DNA of 10,937 nucleotides from HGM04593 sp045634305 (GTDB taxonomy: Bacteria > Bacteroidota > Bacteroidia > Bacteroidales > Bacteroidaceae): assembly GCA_045634305.1 (NCBI GenBank), contig JAZQZZ010000031.1, forward strand, positions 1 through 10,937. The letters are read 5' to 3'. The number at the start of each line of letters is the position of its first letter. Within the stretch, counting starts at the first letter, position 1. Below are positions 1-6,164 of this stretch, piece after piece. The notes below the pieces were generated by a model. The model did no database searches. It saw only the letters and a list, made by a program, of their open reading frames with translations, and was not told where the DNA came from. The position numbers and the translations under genes are program-made.

Positions 1-1
1 C

Positions 2-1372
2 TACCCATCAGAGAACCACGTAGGTTATGTAACCAACGGTGTTCACTACCCAACATGGGTTGCTCCTGAGTGGGACAACCTCTACAAGCAGAACTTCGAC
101 CCAAGCTTCATTAACCACCAGTCTAACGAGAGCATCTGGCATGCAATCGAGAATATCTCTAACGAGACAATCTGGAACACACGTGTTGCTCGCAAGAAGA
201 TGCTTATCGACTACATCAAGAAGGCGTTCAGCGAGGAGTGGTTGAAGAACCAGGGCGACCCAATGCGCATCGTTGACGTTGTGAAGAAGATTAACCCAGA
301 TGCACTTGTAATCGGTTTCGCTCGTCGTTTCGCTACTTACAAGCGTGCTCACCTTCTCTTCACCGACCTCGACCGTTTGGCTAAGCTCCTCAACAACCCC
401 GAGCGTCCAATCCAGTTCCTCTTCGCAGGTAAGGCTCACCCACACGATGGTGCAGGTCAGGGCTTGATCAAGAAGATTATCGAGGTTTCACGCCGTCCCG
501 AGTTCGTTGGTAAGATTATCTTCCTCGAGAACTACGATATGGACCTCGCCAAGTTGCTCGTATCGGGTGTTGATATCTGGATGAACACACCTACACGTCC
601 TCTTGAGGCATCAGGTACATCAGGTGAGAAGGCTCTCATGAACGGTGTCCTCAACTTCTCGGTACTCGACGGTTGGTGGTGCGAGGGCTACAAGCCAGGT
701 GCAGGTTGGGCTTTGAAAGAGGAGCGTACATACCAGAACCAGGAGTTCCAGGATCAGCTCGACGCCGCTACAATCTACACATTGCTCGAGAACGAGATTC
801 TCCCAATGTACTACAACCGCGGTGGCAAGGCTTACTCTGACGAGTGGGTTGCTTGCATCAAGAAGTCAATCGCAGAGGTTGCTCCTCACTTCACAATGAA
901 GCGCCAGCTCGATGACTACTACAGCAAGTTCTACTGCAAGCAGGCTGCACGTTACAACCACCTCATCGCCAACGACTCTAAGGTTGTTCGCGAGCTCGCT
1001 AAGTGGAAAGAGGAGGTTGCTGCCAAGTGGAATGCTGTTGTGGTTCTCTCAGTAGATGGTCCTCAGGACTTCCTCAACGGTGCAATGTCAGCAGGTGAGA
1101 AGTACAACGTAACAGTTAAGGTTGACGAGAAGGGTCTCGACAATGCAGTAGCTATTGAGCTCGTTGTGTTGGATACCGACGCTAAGGGTCACGACTATGT
1201 GTTTGCAACTTATCCTTTGGAGGTTGTACAGCGCGAGGGTAACGTATTTACATTCGGTGCAGAGATTGCTCCTACAAACGCAGGTGCATTCAAGCTCGCA
1301 TTCCGTATGTATCCTAACCACGCTGAGCTCCCACACCGTATGGACTTCGCTTACGTTAAGTGGTTCGCTTAA
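2..1372 (+). CDS. glgP: Alpha-glucan (glycogen/maltodextrin) phosphorylase, C-terminal part
   Basis: This is the last 456 residues of a GT35 phosphorylase, an enzyme that splits alpha-1,4-glucans with phosphate to give glucose-1-phosphate in the cytoplasm. The frame is open from base 2, so the N-terminal half lies outside the window; the family (short form, TIGR02094-like) is usually about 850 residues. Visible motifs are GYVTNGVHYPTW near the left edge, RRFATYKRAH, AGKAHPHDGAGQ, and the pyridoxal-phosphate site EASGTSGEKALMNG. The Lys expected to carry the cofactor is residue 210 of the fragment (629-631). The rest, to KWFA at the stop, is the family's C-terminal portion. Codon use is strongly biased (AAG, GAG, CTC, GGT), which suggests high expression. 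A hairpin terminator follows 18 bases after the stop. The family is clear; the exact glucan preference is not. Confidence 0.93.
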   Translation, partial: YPSENHVGYVTNGVHYPTWVAPEWDNLYKQNFDPSFINHQSNESIWHAIENISNETIWNTRVARKKMLIDYIKKAFSEEWLKNQGDPMRIVDVVKKINPDALVIGFARRFATYKRAHLLFTDLDRLAKLLNNPERPIQFLFAGKAHPHDGAGQGLIKKIIEVSRRPEFVGKIIFLENYDMDLAKLLVSGVDIWMNTPTRPLEASGTSGEKALMNGVLNFSVLDGWWCEGYKPGAGWALKEERTYQNQEFQDQLDAATIYTLLENEILPMYYNRGGKAYSDEWVACIKKSIAEVAPHFTMKRQLDDYYSKFYCKQAARYNHLIANDSKVVRELAKWKEEVAAKWNAVVVLSVDGPQDFLNGAMSAGEKYNVTVKVDEKGLDNAVAIELVVLDTDAKGHDYVFATYPLEVVQREGNVFTFGAEIAPTNAGAFKLAFRMYPNHAELPHRMDFAYVKWFA

Positions 1373-1390
1373 TTTAAAAGCATATATATG

Positions 1391-1426
1391 AAAAACGCTC
1401 TTGCCGCATGGCAAGAGCGTTTTTTT
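1391..1426 (+). terminator. Intrinsic terminator of the phosphorylase gene
   Basis: A perfect 15-bp stem (1391-1405 pairing with 1410-1424) closes a GCAT loop, and the right arm runs into a T-tract. The left arm begins with AAAAA, so the hairpin could also stop transcription arriving from the convergent gene at 1505-1891. Confidence 0.9.
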
Positions 1427-1504
1427 ATGGCTTAACCGAAAAAATTGCCGACTGGACGATTTGCAATAGGCCGGGCATTGTGCGTTGGCTTGTATATTCT
1501 GCAA

Positions 1505-1891
1505 TCAGTTGATTTCCAACCAATCGGGATAGTCGACCCATTTTAATGAATTCAGTGAAGTGAATTCATCGTCGTGTCTTTTATACCATTTTGAAACATC
1601 CTGTAAAGCCATCATGCCATCCTCGTGACTGATGTTCTGCGGCTTATTCAACAGGACTGCGGTATATTTATAGATGCCACTCTCCGGTTTCTTTTCACAA
1701 AATGATATTTGCATATATTTTTCCTCAATGAAATATTCATCGCATGTAAATATTTCAACTAGACCTCCTGTTGGGGTGTGCAGGAATATTTCACGCTTCA
1801 TCATCCTATCCTCTTCGATTCTCGAGCATCCGGGAAGTGTATTCAAAAGAAGAATCTTGGGTAGTCGCAGGTTCATTGTGTACCTTTTCAT
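1505..1891 (-). CDS. Hypothetical protein, 128 residues, family not recognised
   Basis: I do not recognise this protein. Composition looks like a genuine folded, mildly acidic protein with many aromatic residues (ending KWVDYPDWLEIN) and no internal repeats. The start is uncertain. From the first ATG, residues 8-22 form a hydrophobic run ending LPGC, which resembles a weak lipoprotein signal (Cys22), although Pro at -2 is unusual. Alternatively translation starts at Met30 or Met31 (ATG at 1804 or 1801), where AGAGG lies a few bases upstream; that form would be a cytoplasmic protein of about 98 residues. It is convergent with the phosphorylase gene. Upstream on its strand lies a roughly 400-base stretch without a credible gene. 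A 9-bp inverted repeat with a 6-base loop (1546-1569) falls inside its 3' end. Confidence 0.6.
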   Translation of the reverse strand: MKRYTMNLRLPKILLLNTLPGCSRIEEDRMMKREIFLHTPTGGLVEIFTCDEYFIEEKYMQISFCEKKPESGIYKYTAVLLNKPQNISHEDGMMALQDVSKWYKRHDDEFTSLNSLKWVDYPDWLEIN

Positions 1892-2302
1892 AAGTTATAA
1901 ATTTTAGGTTTAACTATGGCGGTACACGGATTGGTGCGGGTAAAAAGAGAGCGTGAAGCCCACAATACCCAAACCCCAACCAGGCACTAGCAAAGCCCCG
2001 CAAACAGAATGAGTAATGCAGAGCCCCACGCAGATATTGTCAACACTCCTTTTGGGGAAAAGTTCCCTTTGGGAATGATGAATATCATCATAGGGCATCT
2101 ACAATACTTTGTTTCCGGTTTGCTCTTAAATTGCTAGTTTAGGTTGCGCGGACAACAAAGCGTGTAAACGCCTTAAATAAAATGTAAACCTCGCGGCGGT
2201 TAAGCTGCAAGGCGCTACCAATATAACAACAGCCTAGCGAGATACACAAAGTTTACTTTGGTGTATTTCACAGCGGGTGCAGTATATATTCGCAGTCAAG
2301 CG
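1892..2302 (-). other. Long untranslated leader or unannotated RNA
   Basis: This 411-base stretch holds no convincing gene. It sits between a near-consensus leftward promoter (2303-2333) and the gene at 1505-1891, so it would be transcribed on the minus strand. Several hairpins are visible: 2242-2266 (about 10 bp, one bulge), CGCCTT/AAGGCG enclosing AACC/GGTT (about 2169-2215), TTCCC-TTT-GGGAA (2063-2075) and GATGA/TCATC around 2086-2098. The near-repeats GGGGCTCTGC and GGGGCTTTGC occur on the minus strand around 2000-2026. A 62-residue open frame (1910-2098) is Cys/Gly/Trp-rich and not persuasive. It could be a regulatory leader, a small RNA or a decayed element. I do not match it to a named RNA family. 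Confidence 0.35.
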
Positions 2303-2333
2303 CAAATATACAACAATAAAGGCCCCTTGTCAA
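2303..2333 (-). promoter_or_regulatory. Leftward promoter, near consensus
   Basis: On the minus strand TTGACA (2328-2333) is followed after 17 bases by TATATTTG (2303-2310). The latter is an exact Bacteroidetes -7 box (TAnnTTTG) as well as a good -10 hexamer. ATTG at 2331-2334 is a near match to the Bacteroidetes -33 TTTG at 20 bases. Predicted transcription begins near 2297 and runs towards 1891, leaving about 400 bases before the next start codon. Confidence 0.6.
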
Positions 2334-2410
2334 TAGCTTTCAGGCAAAACTTTCATTCTTTACGTGTAAATGCCGCAGTCGTATCTGCGATTTTAGTTTT
2401 ATTAAATCTG

Positions 2411-2447
2411 TTTGAAAGTGAAAATTTGTGATTTTTTACTACTTTTG
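2411..2447 (+). promoter_or_regulatory. Probable promoter of the hemolysin III gene
   Basis: TACTTTTG at 2440-2447 is an exact Bacteroidetes -7 box. The best -33 candidate, TTTG at 2411-2414, is 25 bases away, a little longer than usual (about 19-21). The start codon lies 56 bases after the box. Together with the leftward promoter at 2303-2333 this forms a divergent control region. Confidence 0.5.
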
Positions 2448-2503
2448 CGGTAAAGCGCGAAATATACTGCACTCGCTTTATTCATATATATTAAAAACGG
2501 ACT

Positions 2504-3163
2504 ATGAGCGACGATATAAAAAAATACACCGCTGAGGAGGAGAAATGGAATGCCATCTCTCATTCTGTGGGAATTGTGGGCGGCCTGCTGGTGAGCGCAC
2601 TCTTTATTAAAGAGGTTGTGGCCAACGGTGGCGATGGCTGGGCATTGACAAGTGTGTTGTTGTATATGCTAGGCATGCTGTCGTCATATACATTCTCCAC
2701 TCTCTACCATGCTTGTCCACCCGAGAATAAATGGCGCAAGAAATTGCGCAAACTCGACCACGCTGCAATCTATTGGAATATAGCCGGATGCTATTCGCCA
2801 ATTACACTCATTGCGATGCGCGATGTCGGATATTGGGGGTGGGGAATCTTCATTTTCTGTTGGCTCTCTGCCATTGTGGGAACATTGTTCTGTCTTCGCA
2901 AGCAAAAAAAGCAGAATATCATTGAGACTGTCTGCTACGTGCTTATGGGATTGACCATTATCGTTGCAATGAAACAGTTCTATAATGCCGTGCCGCTGTC
3001 GGTCTTTCTTTGGGTTGTAGGCGAAGGTGTCGCATATATAACCGGAGCAGTCTTATACAGTTTACATAAAGTAAAATACATACACACCGTGTTCCATTTC
3101 TTTGTGCTCTTGGGCTCAATATGTCATATGATAGCAGTGTGGTATGTATTGAGAAGCATTTAA
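2504..3163 (+). CDS. Hemolysin III family (PAQR/YqfA-like) membrane protein
   Basis: A 219-residue protein with seven predicted membrane segments, in the hemolysin III/PAQR superfamily, whose members are inner-membrane proteins with a buried metal site. Expected residues are present: NAISHSVG after the acidic N-terminus, S65-x3-H69 in STLYH, D85 in KLDHA, and H194-x3-H198 in HTVFH near the last helix; these are the zinc ligands and supporting Ser of the superfamily. Length fits the family (about 200-220). Despite the name, haemolysis is proven for few members, and bacterial relatives are linked to membrane-fluidity or lipid homeostasis. The ATG follows an A-rich stretch without Shine-Dalgarno, normal for Bacteroidetes. 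murB follows 77 bases later on the same strand, but a shared message is not certain. Confidence 0.92.
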   Translation: MSDDIKKYTAEEEKWNAISHSVGIVGGLLVSALFIKEVVANGGDGWALTSVLLYMLGMLSSYTFSTLYHACPPENKWRKKLRKLDHAAIYWNIAGCYSPITLIAMRDVGYWGWGIFIFCWLSAIVGTLFCLRKQKKQNIIETVCYVLMGLTIIVAMKQFYNAVPLSVFLWVVGEGVAYITGAVLYSLHKVKYIHTVFHFFVLLGSICHMIAVWYVLRSI

Positions 3164-3240
3164 ATTTTTAAAAAGTATTTTATTATAGAAGTTGGCCGTT
3201 TCGCGATATAAATTAAAACAGCTTCTCTAAACGGAATGTC

Positions 3241-4248
3241 ATGATAAAACAATTTGATACATATTCTCTTTTGCGTCACAACACCTTTGGCATTGAGGCA
3301 AAGGCTGCGCATTTTGTGGAATTCGCGTCGGTCTGCGAACTTACGGAGTTCCTGGGCGGTGGTTTCACCGGCAAGTCGCTTGTCATTGGTGGCGGCAGCA
3401 ACCTTTTGTTCGTTGATGATTTTGACGGAACAGTCTTCCATTCGGCAATTATGGATATTGATGTTGTCGAGGAGAGTGCTACCGCTGTGCTGTTGCGCGT
3501 GGGCAGTGGAGTCAACTGGGATGCGCTCGTTGCATATACAGTAGAGCAGGGGTGGAGTGGCCTTGAGAATCTTTCGCTCATTCCCGGTGAGGTTGGTGCA
3601 AGTGCGGTGCAGAATGTAGGTGCCTATGGTGTGGAGGCCGGCGACCTCATTGAAAAGGTCGAGACCATACGCATTGCCGATGCTGTCCCATGCTCGTTTA
3701 CAAAAAGCGATTGCGATTTTGCCTATCGTCACAGCATCTTCAAAGCTGCTGAAAAAGGCCGCCATATAGTTACGTACGTAACTTACAAATTGAGAAAGTC
3801 TGCCGATTTCAAACTCTCATACGGCAACCTCAAGGACAAGGTCGATGAACTTGGCGGTCCCACACTTGTCAATGTGCGCCGTGCCGTCTGCGAGATACGT
3901 GAAGCAAAATTGCCAGATCCCGCGCAGATTGGCAGTGCAGGCAGTTTCTTCATGAATCCCATTGTTGCAGCCGAAAAGGCTGCGCTGCTAAAAGGCGAAT
4001 ACCCTGCAATGCCGCAGTATCCACTCCCAAGTGGCGACGTAAAACTCTCGGCCGGATGGCTCATTGAGCAGTGTGGGTGGAAACAGACACCGCATGAGCA
4101 TGTGGGCGTCTACAAGAACCAGGCGCTTGTGGTTGTGAATCTTGGCGGCGCGACAGGTCGCGACGTCCTTGATTTCGCCTCGGCAGTCGTTGCGTCGGTA
4201 AAGGAAAAGTTTGATGTCGGCCTCAATATGGAGGTAAATGTAGTATAA
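3241..4248 (+). CDS. murB: UDP-N-acetylenolpyruvoylglucosamine reductase
   Basis: MurB is the FAD enzyme that reduces UDP-GlcNAc-enolpyruvate with NADPH to UDP-N-acetylmuramate, the second committed step of peptidoglycan synthesis in the cytoplasm. The 335 residues match the type I (E. coli-like) form of about 340. Visible motifs: NTFGI (14-18), the FAD-binding GGGSNLLF (50-57), GLENLSLIPGEVGASAVQNVGAYG (107-130), YRHSIFK, and RxAKLPDP followed by GSAGSFFMNP, with S235 as the expected proton donor. KLSAGWLIEQCGW follows, and a C-terminal LNMEVNVV supplies E331, the other expected catalytic acid. The start is supported by the usual short lead-in to NTF. The metallo-hydrolase gene follows 82 bases downstream on the same strand. 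Confidence 0.97.
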   Translation: MIKQFDTYSLLRHNTFGIEAKAAHFVEFASVCELTEFLGGGFTGKSLVIGGGSNLLFVDDFDGTVFHSAIMDIDVVEESATAVLLRVGSGVNWDALVAYTVEQGWSGLENLSLIPGEVGASAVQNVGAYGVEAGDLIEKVETIRIADAVPCSFTKSDCDFAYRHSIFKAAEKGRHIVTYVTYKLRKSADFKLSYGNLKDKVDELGGPTLVNVRRAVCEIREAKLPDPAQIGSAGSFFMNPIVAAEKAALLKGEYPAMPQYPLPSGDVKLSAGWLIEQCGWKQTPHEHVGVYKNQALVVVNLGGATGRDVLDFASAVVASVKEKFDVGLNMEVNVV

Positions 4249-4330
4249 TGTTTTGTCATTTATACAGAGCGTAGCGACAAGAAATCCATAAAGATATTTT
4301 TAGGGGTAACCTTAAACAATTCTTTTTTGA

Positions 4331-5095
4331 ATGATGAAACTCACATTTTTAGGAACAGGAACATCGACAGGTGTGCCCGAACTGGGGTGCAAGTGCGAGG
4401 TGTGTACCTCACGCGACCCTCGTGATGCGCGTTTGCGATGTTCGGCATTGCTCGAAACCGAAACAACAGCCATTCTTATTGACTGCGGCCCCGATTTCCG
4501 TGCACAGATGCTCCGTGCCGATGTCTCACGTCTTGATGCACTCATACTCACACATAAACACTACGACCACACGGCCGGCATTGACGACCTGCGCCCCTTT
4601 GCATCGCAGAGTGTCTTTCCCATTTATGCCAATGACGACACTGCAGGGCAGATACGTGCGATGTTTCCTTATTGTTTCAGCGAGGTGAAATATCCCGGTG
4701 TGCCGAATATTGAACTGCACTCAATCGAGGATATGAAGCCGTTTATGATTGGTGATGTCGAGGTTCAGCCAATACGTGTGTTTCATGCTGCTTTGCCAAT
4801 TGTGGGCTATCGTTTCGGTAAGTTGGCTTACATAACCGATATGAGCCGTATTGAATTTTCAGAGCTTGAGAAACTCAAAGGAGTAGAGGTGCTTGTCATT
4901 AATGCCTTGCGTTACTCAAAGCCGCACCGCAGTCATCAGACAGTGCTTGAGGCGTTGAGCGTGGTCGATTACCTCTCACCCCGCGAAACCTATTTCACAC
5001 ATATGATGCACCACATCGGCTTGCATGCAAAGATTGAGAAGTGCCTGCCGCCGGGTGTGCATTTTGCACATGATGGGTTGACGGTTGAAATCTGA
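4331..5095 (+). CDS. MBL-fold metallo-hydrolase, PhnP-like
   Basis: A 254-residue metallo-beta-lactamase-fold phosphodiesterase of the PhnP/tRNase Z-like branch. The N-terminus has the branch signature LGTGTSTGVPELGCKCEVC; Cys20, Cys22 and Cys25 match the structural-zinc cysteines of PhnP-type proteins. The catalytic metal motif is THKHYDH (H75, H77, D79, H80), with further likely ligands H152 (RVFHAAL), D170 (YITDMS) and a His in THMMHH (224-228). The substrate is unknown. PhnP itself cleaves cyclic phosphoribose phosphate, but no phn genes are visible here, so a general cyclic-nucleotide or RNA-related phosphodiesterase role is equally possible. Two ATG codons stand in tandem at the start (4331, 4334). 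The gene is closed by a very strong terminator that also serves the opposite strand. Confidence 0.92.
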   Translation: MMKLTFLGTGTSTGVPELGCKCEVCTSRDPRDARLRCSALLETETTAILIDCGPDFRAQMLRADVSRLDALILTHKHYDHTAGIDDLRPFASQSVFPIYANDDTAGQIRAMFPYCFSEVKYPGVPNIELHSIEDMKPFMIGDVEVQPIRVFHAALPIVGYRFGKLAYITDMSRIEFSELEKLKGVEVLVINALRYSKPHRSHQTVLEALSVVDYLSPRETYFTHMMHHIGLHAKIEKCLPPGVHFAHDGLTVEI

Positions 5096-5098
5096 TAT

Positions 5099-5141
5099 AA
5101 AATAAATGACGCTTGGCATTATGCCAAGCGTCATTTATTTT
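5099..5141. terminator. Two-way terminator between convergent genes
   Basis: A perfect 21-bp stem (5099-5119 with 5121-5141) is separated by a single base, so the real loop will open a few pairs. The A-rich left end and T-rich right end make it work in both directions. It serves the metallo-hydrolase gene from the left and the winged-helix gene (stop at 5161) from the right. Confidence 0.9.
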
Positions 5142-5160
5142 AATTGAATAGTGTTTTCAA

Positions 5161-5358
5161 TTACTTGAGAGCGAAGATCTCTTCCTCACCTGCAACGCAA
5201 GAGAAAATCTTATCCTCACGGAGCAACCAACCCAAACCGAGGTACAACTCCTTCTCTTTCAATTTTGCCTTTGTCTTGATCTCCTTAAGAGTAAGACCCT
5301 CTGTCTCGTTCAAAGCAGTCCAGATACGGCCTGCAAATGCACCAGCATTCTCAATCAT
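5161..5358 (-). CDS. Small winged-helix protein (DUF2582-like)
   Basis: A 65-residue protein matching the small winged helix-turn-helix family common in Bacteroidetes (DUF2582/PF10771 type). The pattern is AGxIWTALNE near residues 9-18, then a Leu/Lys recognition-helix region (LTLKEIKTKAKLKEKELYL) and GLGWLLREDKI, which would be the wing-proximal strand. The fold suggests nucleic-acid binding, but targets and function are not established. It has its own well-formed Bacteroidetes promoter about 100 bases upstream and a shared terminator just downstream, so it is probably a single-gene transcript. Confidence 0.88.
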   Translation of the reverse strand: MIENAGAFAGRIWTALNETEGLTLKEIKTKAKLKEKELYLGLGWLLREDKIFSCVAGEEEIFALK

Positions 5359-5405
5359 AGTTCTTTAGTATTTTTAATTCAACATTAAGTTTCTTTTGAA
5401 ATCGT

Positions 5406-5448
5406 AACGACCTTTGTTTGAGCTCTTTAAGCGCCAATTGCGGTCGTT
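5406..5448 (-). promoter_or_regulatory. Hairpin in the leader of the winged-helix gene
   Basis: A 7-bp inverted repeat (5406-5412 AACGACC with 5442-5448 GGTCGTT) encloses 29 bases and lies within the predicted roughly 100-base 5' leader. It could shape message stability or translation, or be a binding site for the DNA-binding product itself; neither is shown. Confidence 0.3.
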
Positions 5449-5463
5449 TTTCCATTTCGGGTG

Positions 5464-5494
5464 CAAAGGTACTGCTTTTTTCTCATATGGCAAA
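5464..5494 (-). promoter_or_regulatory. Bacteroidetes promoter of the winged-helix gene
   Basis: On the minus strand TTTG (5491-5494) is followed after 19 bases by TACCTTTG (5464-5471), an exact -33/-7 pair in the Bacteroidetes consensus. Transcription should start near 5457, giving a leader of about 100 bases. Confidence 0.75.
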
Positions 5495-5539
5495 TAAAAA
5501 GTTGGTGATTTTCAATGATATCGCCACTTTTATCGCTGT

Positions 5540-6004
5540 TTATAACTCTTTTTTATTGTTTTCAAGATATTCGCACCAAATTCTTGCGGCTTCCTCAACC
5601 ATCTTCACGCAAGGACGTTTCTTGTAGTATTCGCCGTTGCGTGCGTCAGGGGTAGTTGGAGTTGGGGCGTTTTTCGCTAATCCCAACAGCTCGGCGCAGA
5701 TGAGCGAACCGTTGCGTTTGCGGAACTCCTCGGCCAACGCCTGCACCACTTTGTAGTTCGCCTCTTTACCCTGTGGGTTGTGTCCTTCTGTACATCCTGT
5801 TTCAAGTCCTGCAACAAGAAACAGACCGCATGCTGCACCGCATGTCTGGCGCATGCGCCCGATTCCGCCACCGAACGAAGCAGCCATCTTCAGCGCCTGC
5901 TCCTGTGTGAAACCATACATGTCGGCAAATGCCGCAACAACCGACTGGCTGCAGTTGTAACCCTCCTTGAACAGGGCTACAGCTTTTTCTATTCTCTCTT
6001 CCAT
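5540..6004 (-). CDS. C_GCAxxG_C_C family protein
   Basis: A 154-residue member of the C_GCAxxG_C_C family (TIGR01909 type), small cytoplasmic proteins with conserved cysteines thought to bind a metal or take part in redox chemistry; no reaction is established. Conserved cysteines: C18 in GYNCSQSV, C55 in RMRQTCGAACG, C103 in LICAELLG and C132 in RPCVKMVEEAA. Three further cysteines (C59, C71, C144) are present, and GGGIGRM precedes the central motif as is typical. Length is usual. A gap of 181 bases holding a promoter for the next gene separates it from the winged-helix gene, so the two are probably not one operon. I saw no exact -7 box upstream; the 160-base upstream gap contains a palindromic repeat. 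Confidence 0.92.
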   Translation of the reverse strand: MEERIEKAVALFKEGYNCSQSVVAAFADMYGFTQEQALKMAASFGGGIGRMRQTCGAACGLFLVAGLETGCTEGHNPQGKEANYKVVQALAEEFRKRNGSLICAELLGLAKNAPTPTTPDARNGEYYKKRPCVKMVEEAARIWCEYLENNKKEL

Positions 6005-6069
6005 AGTGTATGCTTGGATTGATTTTAGGAAATAAATACTTTACACATAGATACTTTCTCTTGCAAAAA

Positions 6070-6129
6070 TGTCATCCTGAACGTAGCGAAGGATCTTTAC
6101 GTAGATGCTTCGCTATGCTCAGCATGACA
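6070..6129. repeat. Dispersed palindromic repeat ('ERSEGS' type)
   Basis: A 60-base imperfect palindrome. The outer arms TGTCATCCTGA (6070-6080) and TCAGCATGACA (6119-6129) pair with one mismatch, and inner arms AGCGAAG (6085-6091) and CTTCGCT (6108-6114) pair perfectly. Translation of one frame gives the tell-tale CHPERSEGS followed by SMT, seen in a very widespread bacterial intergenic repeat. It lies between the M3 peptidase stop and the C_GCAxxG start, where it could fold as a message-end or leader hairpin. Confidence 0.8.
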
Positions 6130-6164
6130 GTTAAGTTAGAGAGGCAACATTATATTGACTGTTA

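Noticed and set aside
1910..2098. 62-residue open frame on the minus strand as a real gene
   Set aside because: No recognisable family, unusual Cys/Trp/Gly/His mix, no translation signal; kept only as a possible remnant.
3160..3765. 201-residue minus-strand frame opposite murB
   Set aside because: It is the mirror of a certain gene with full MurB motifs; no family resemblance of its own.
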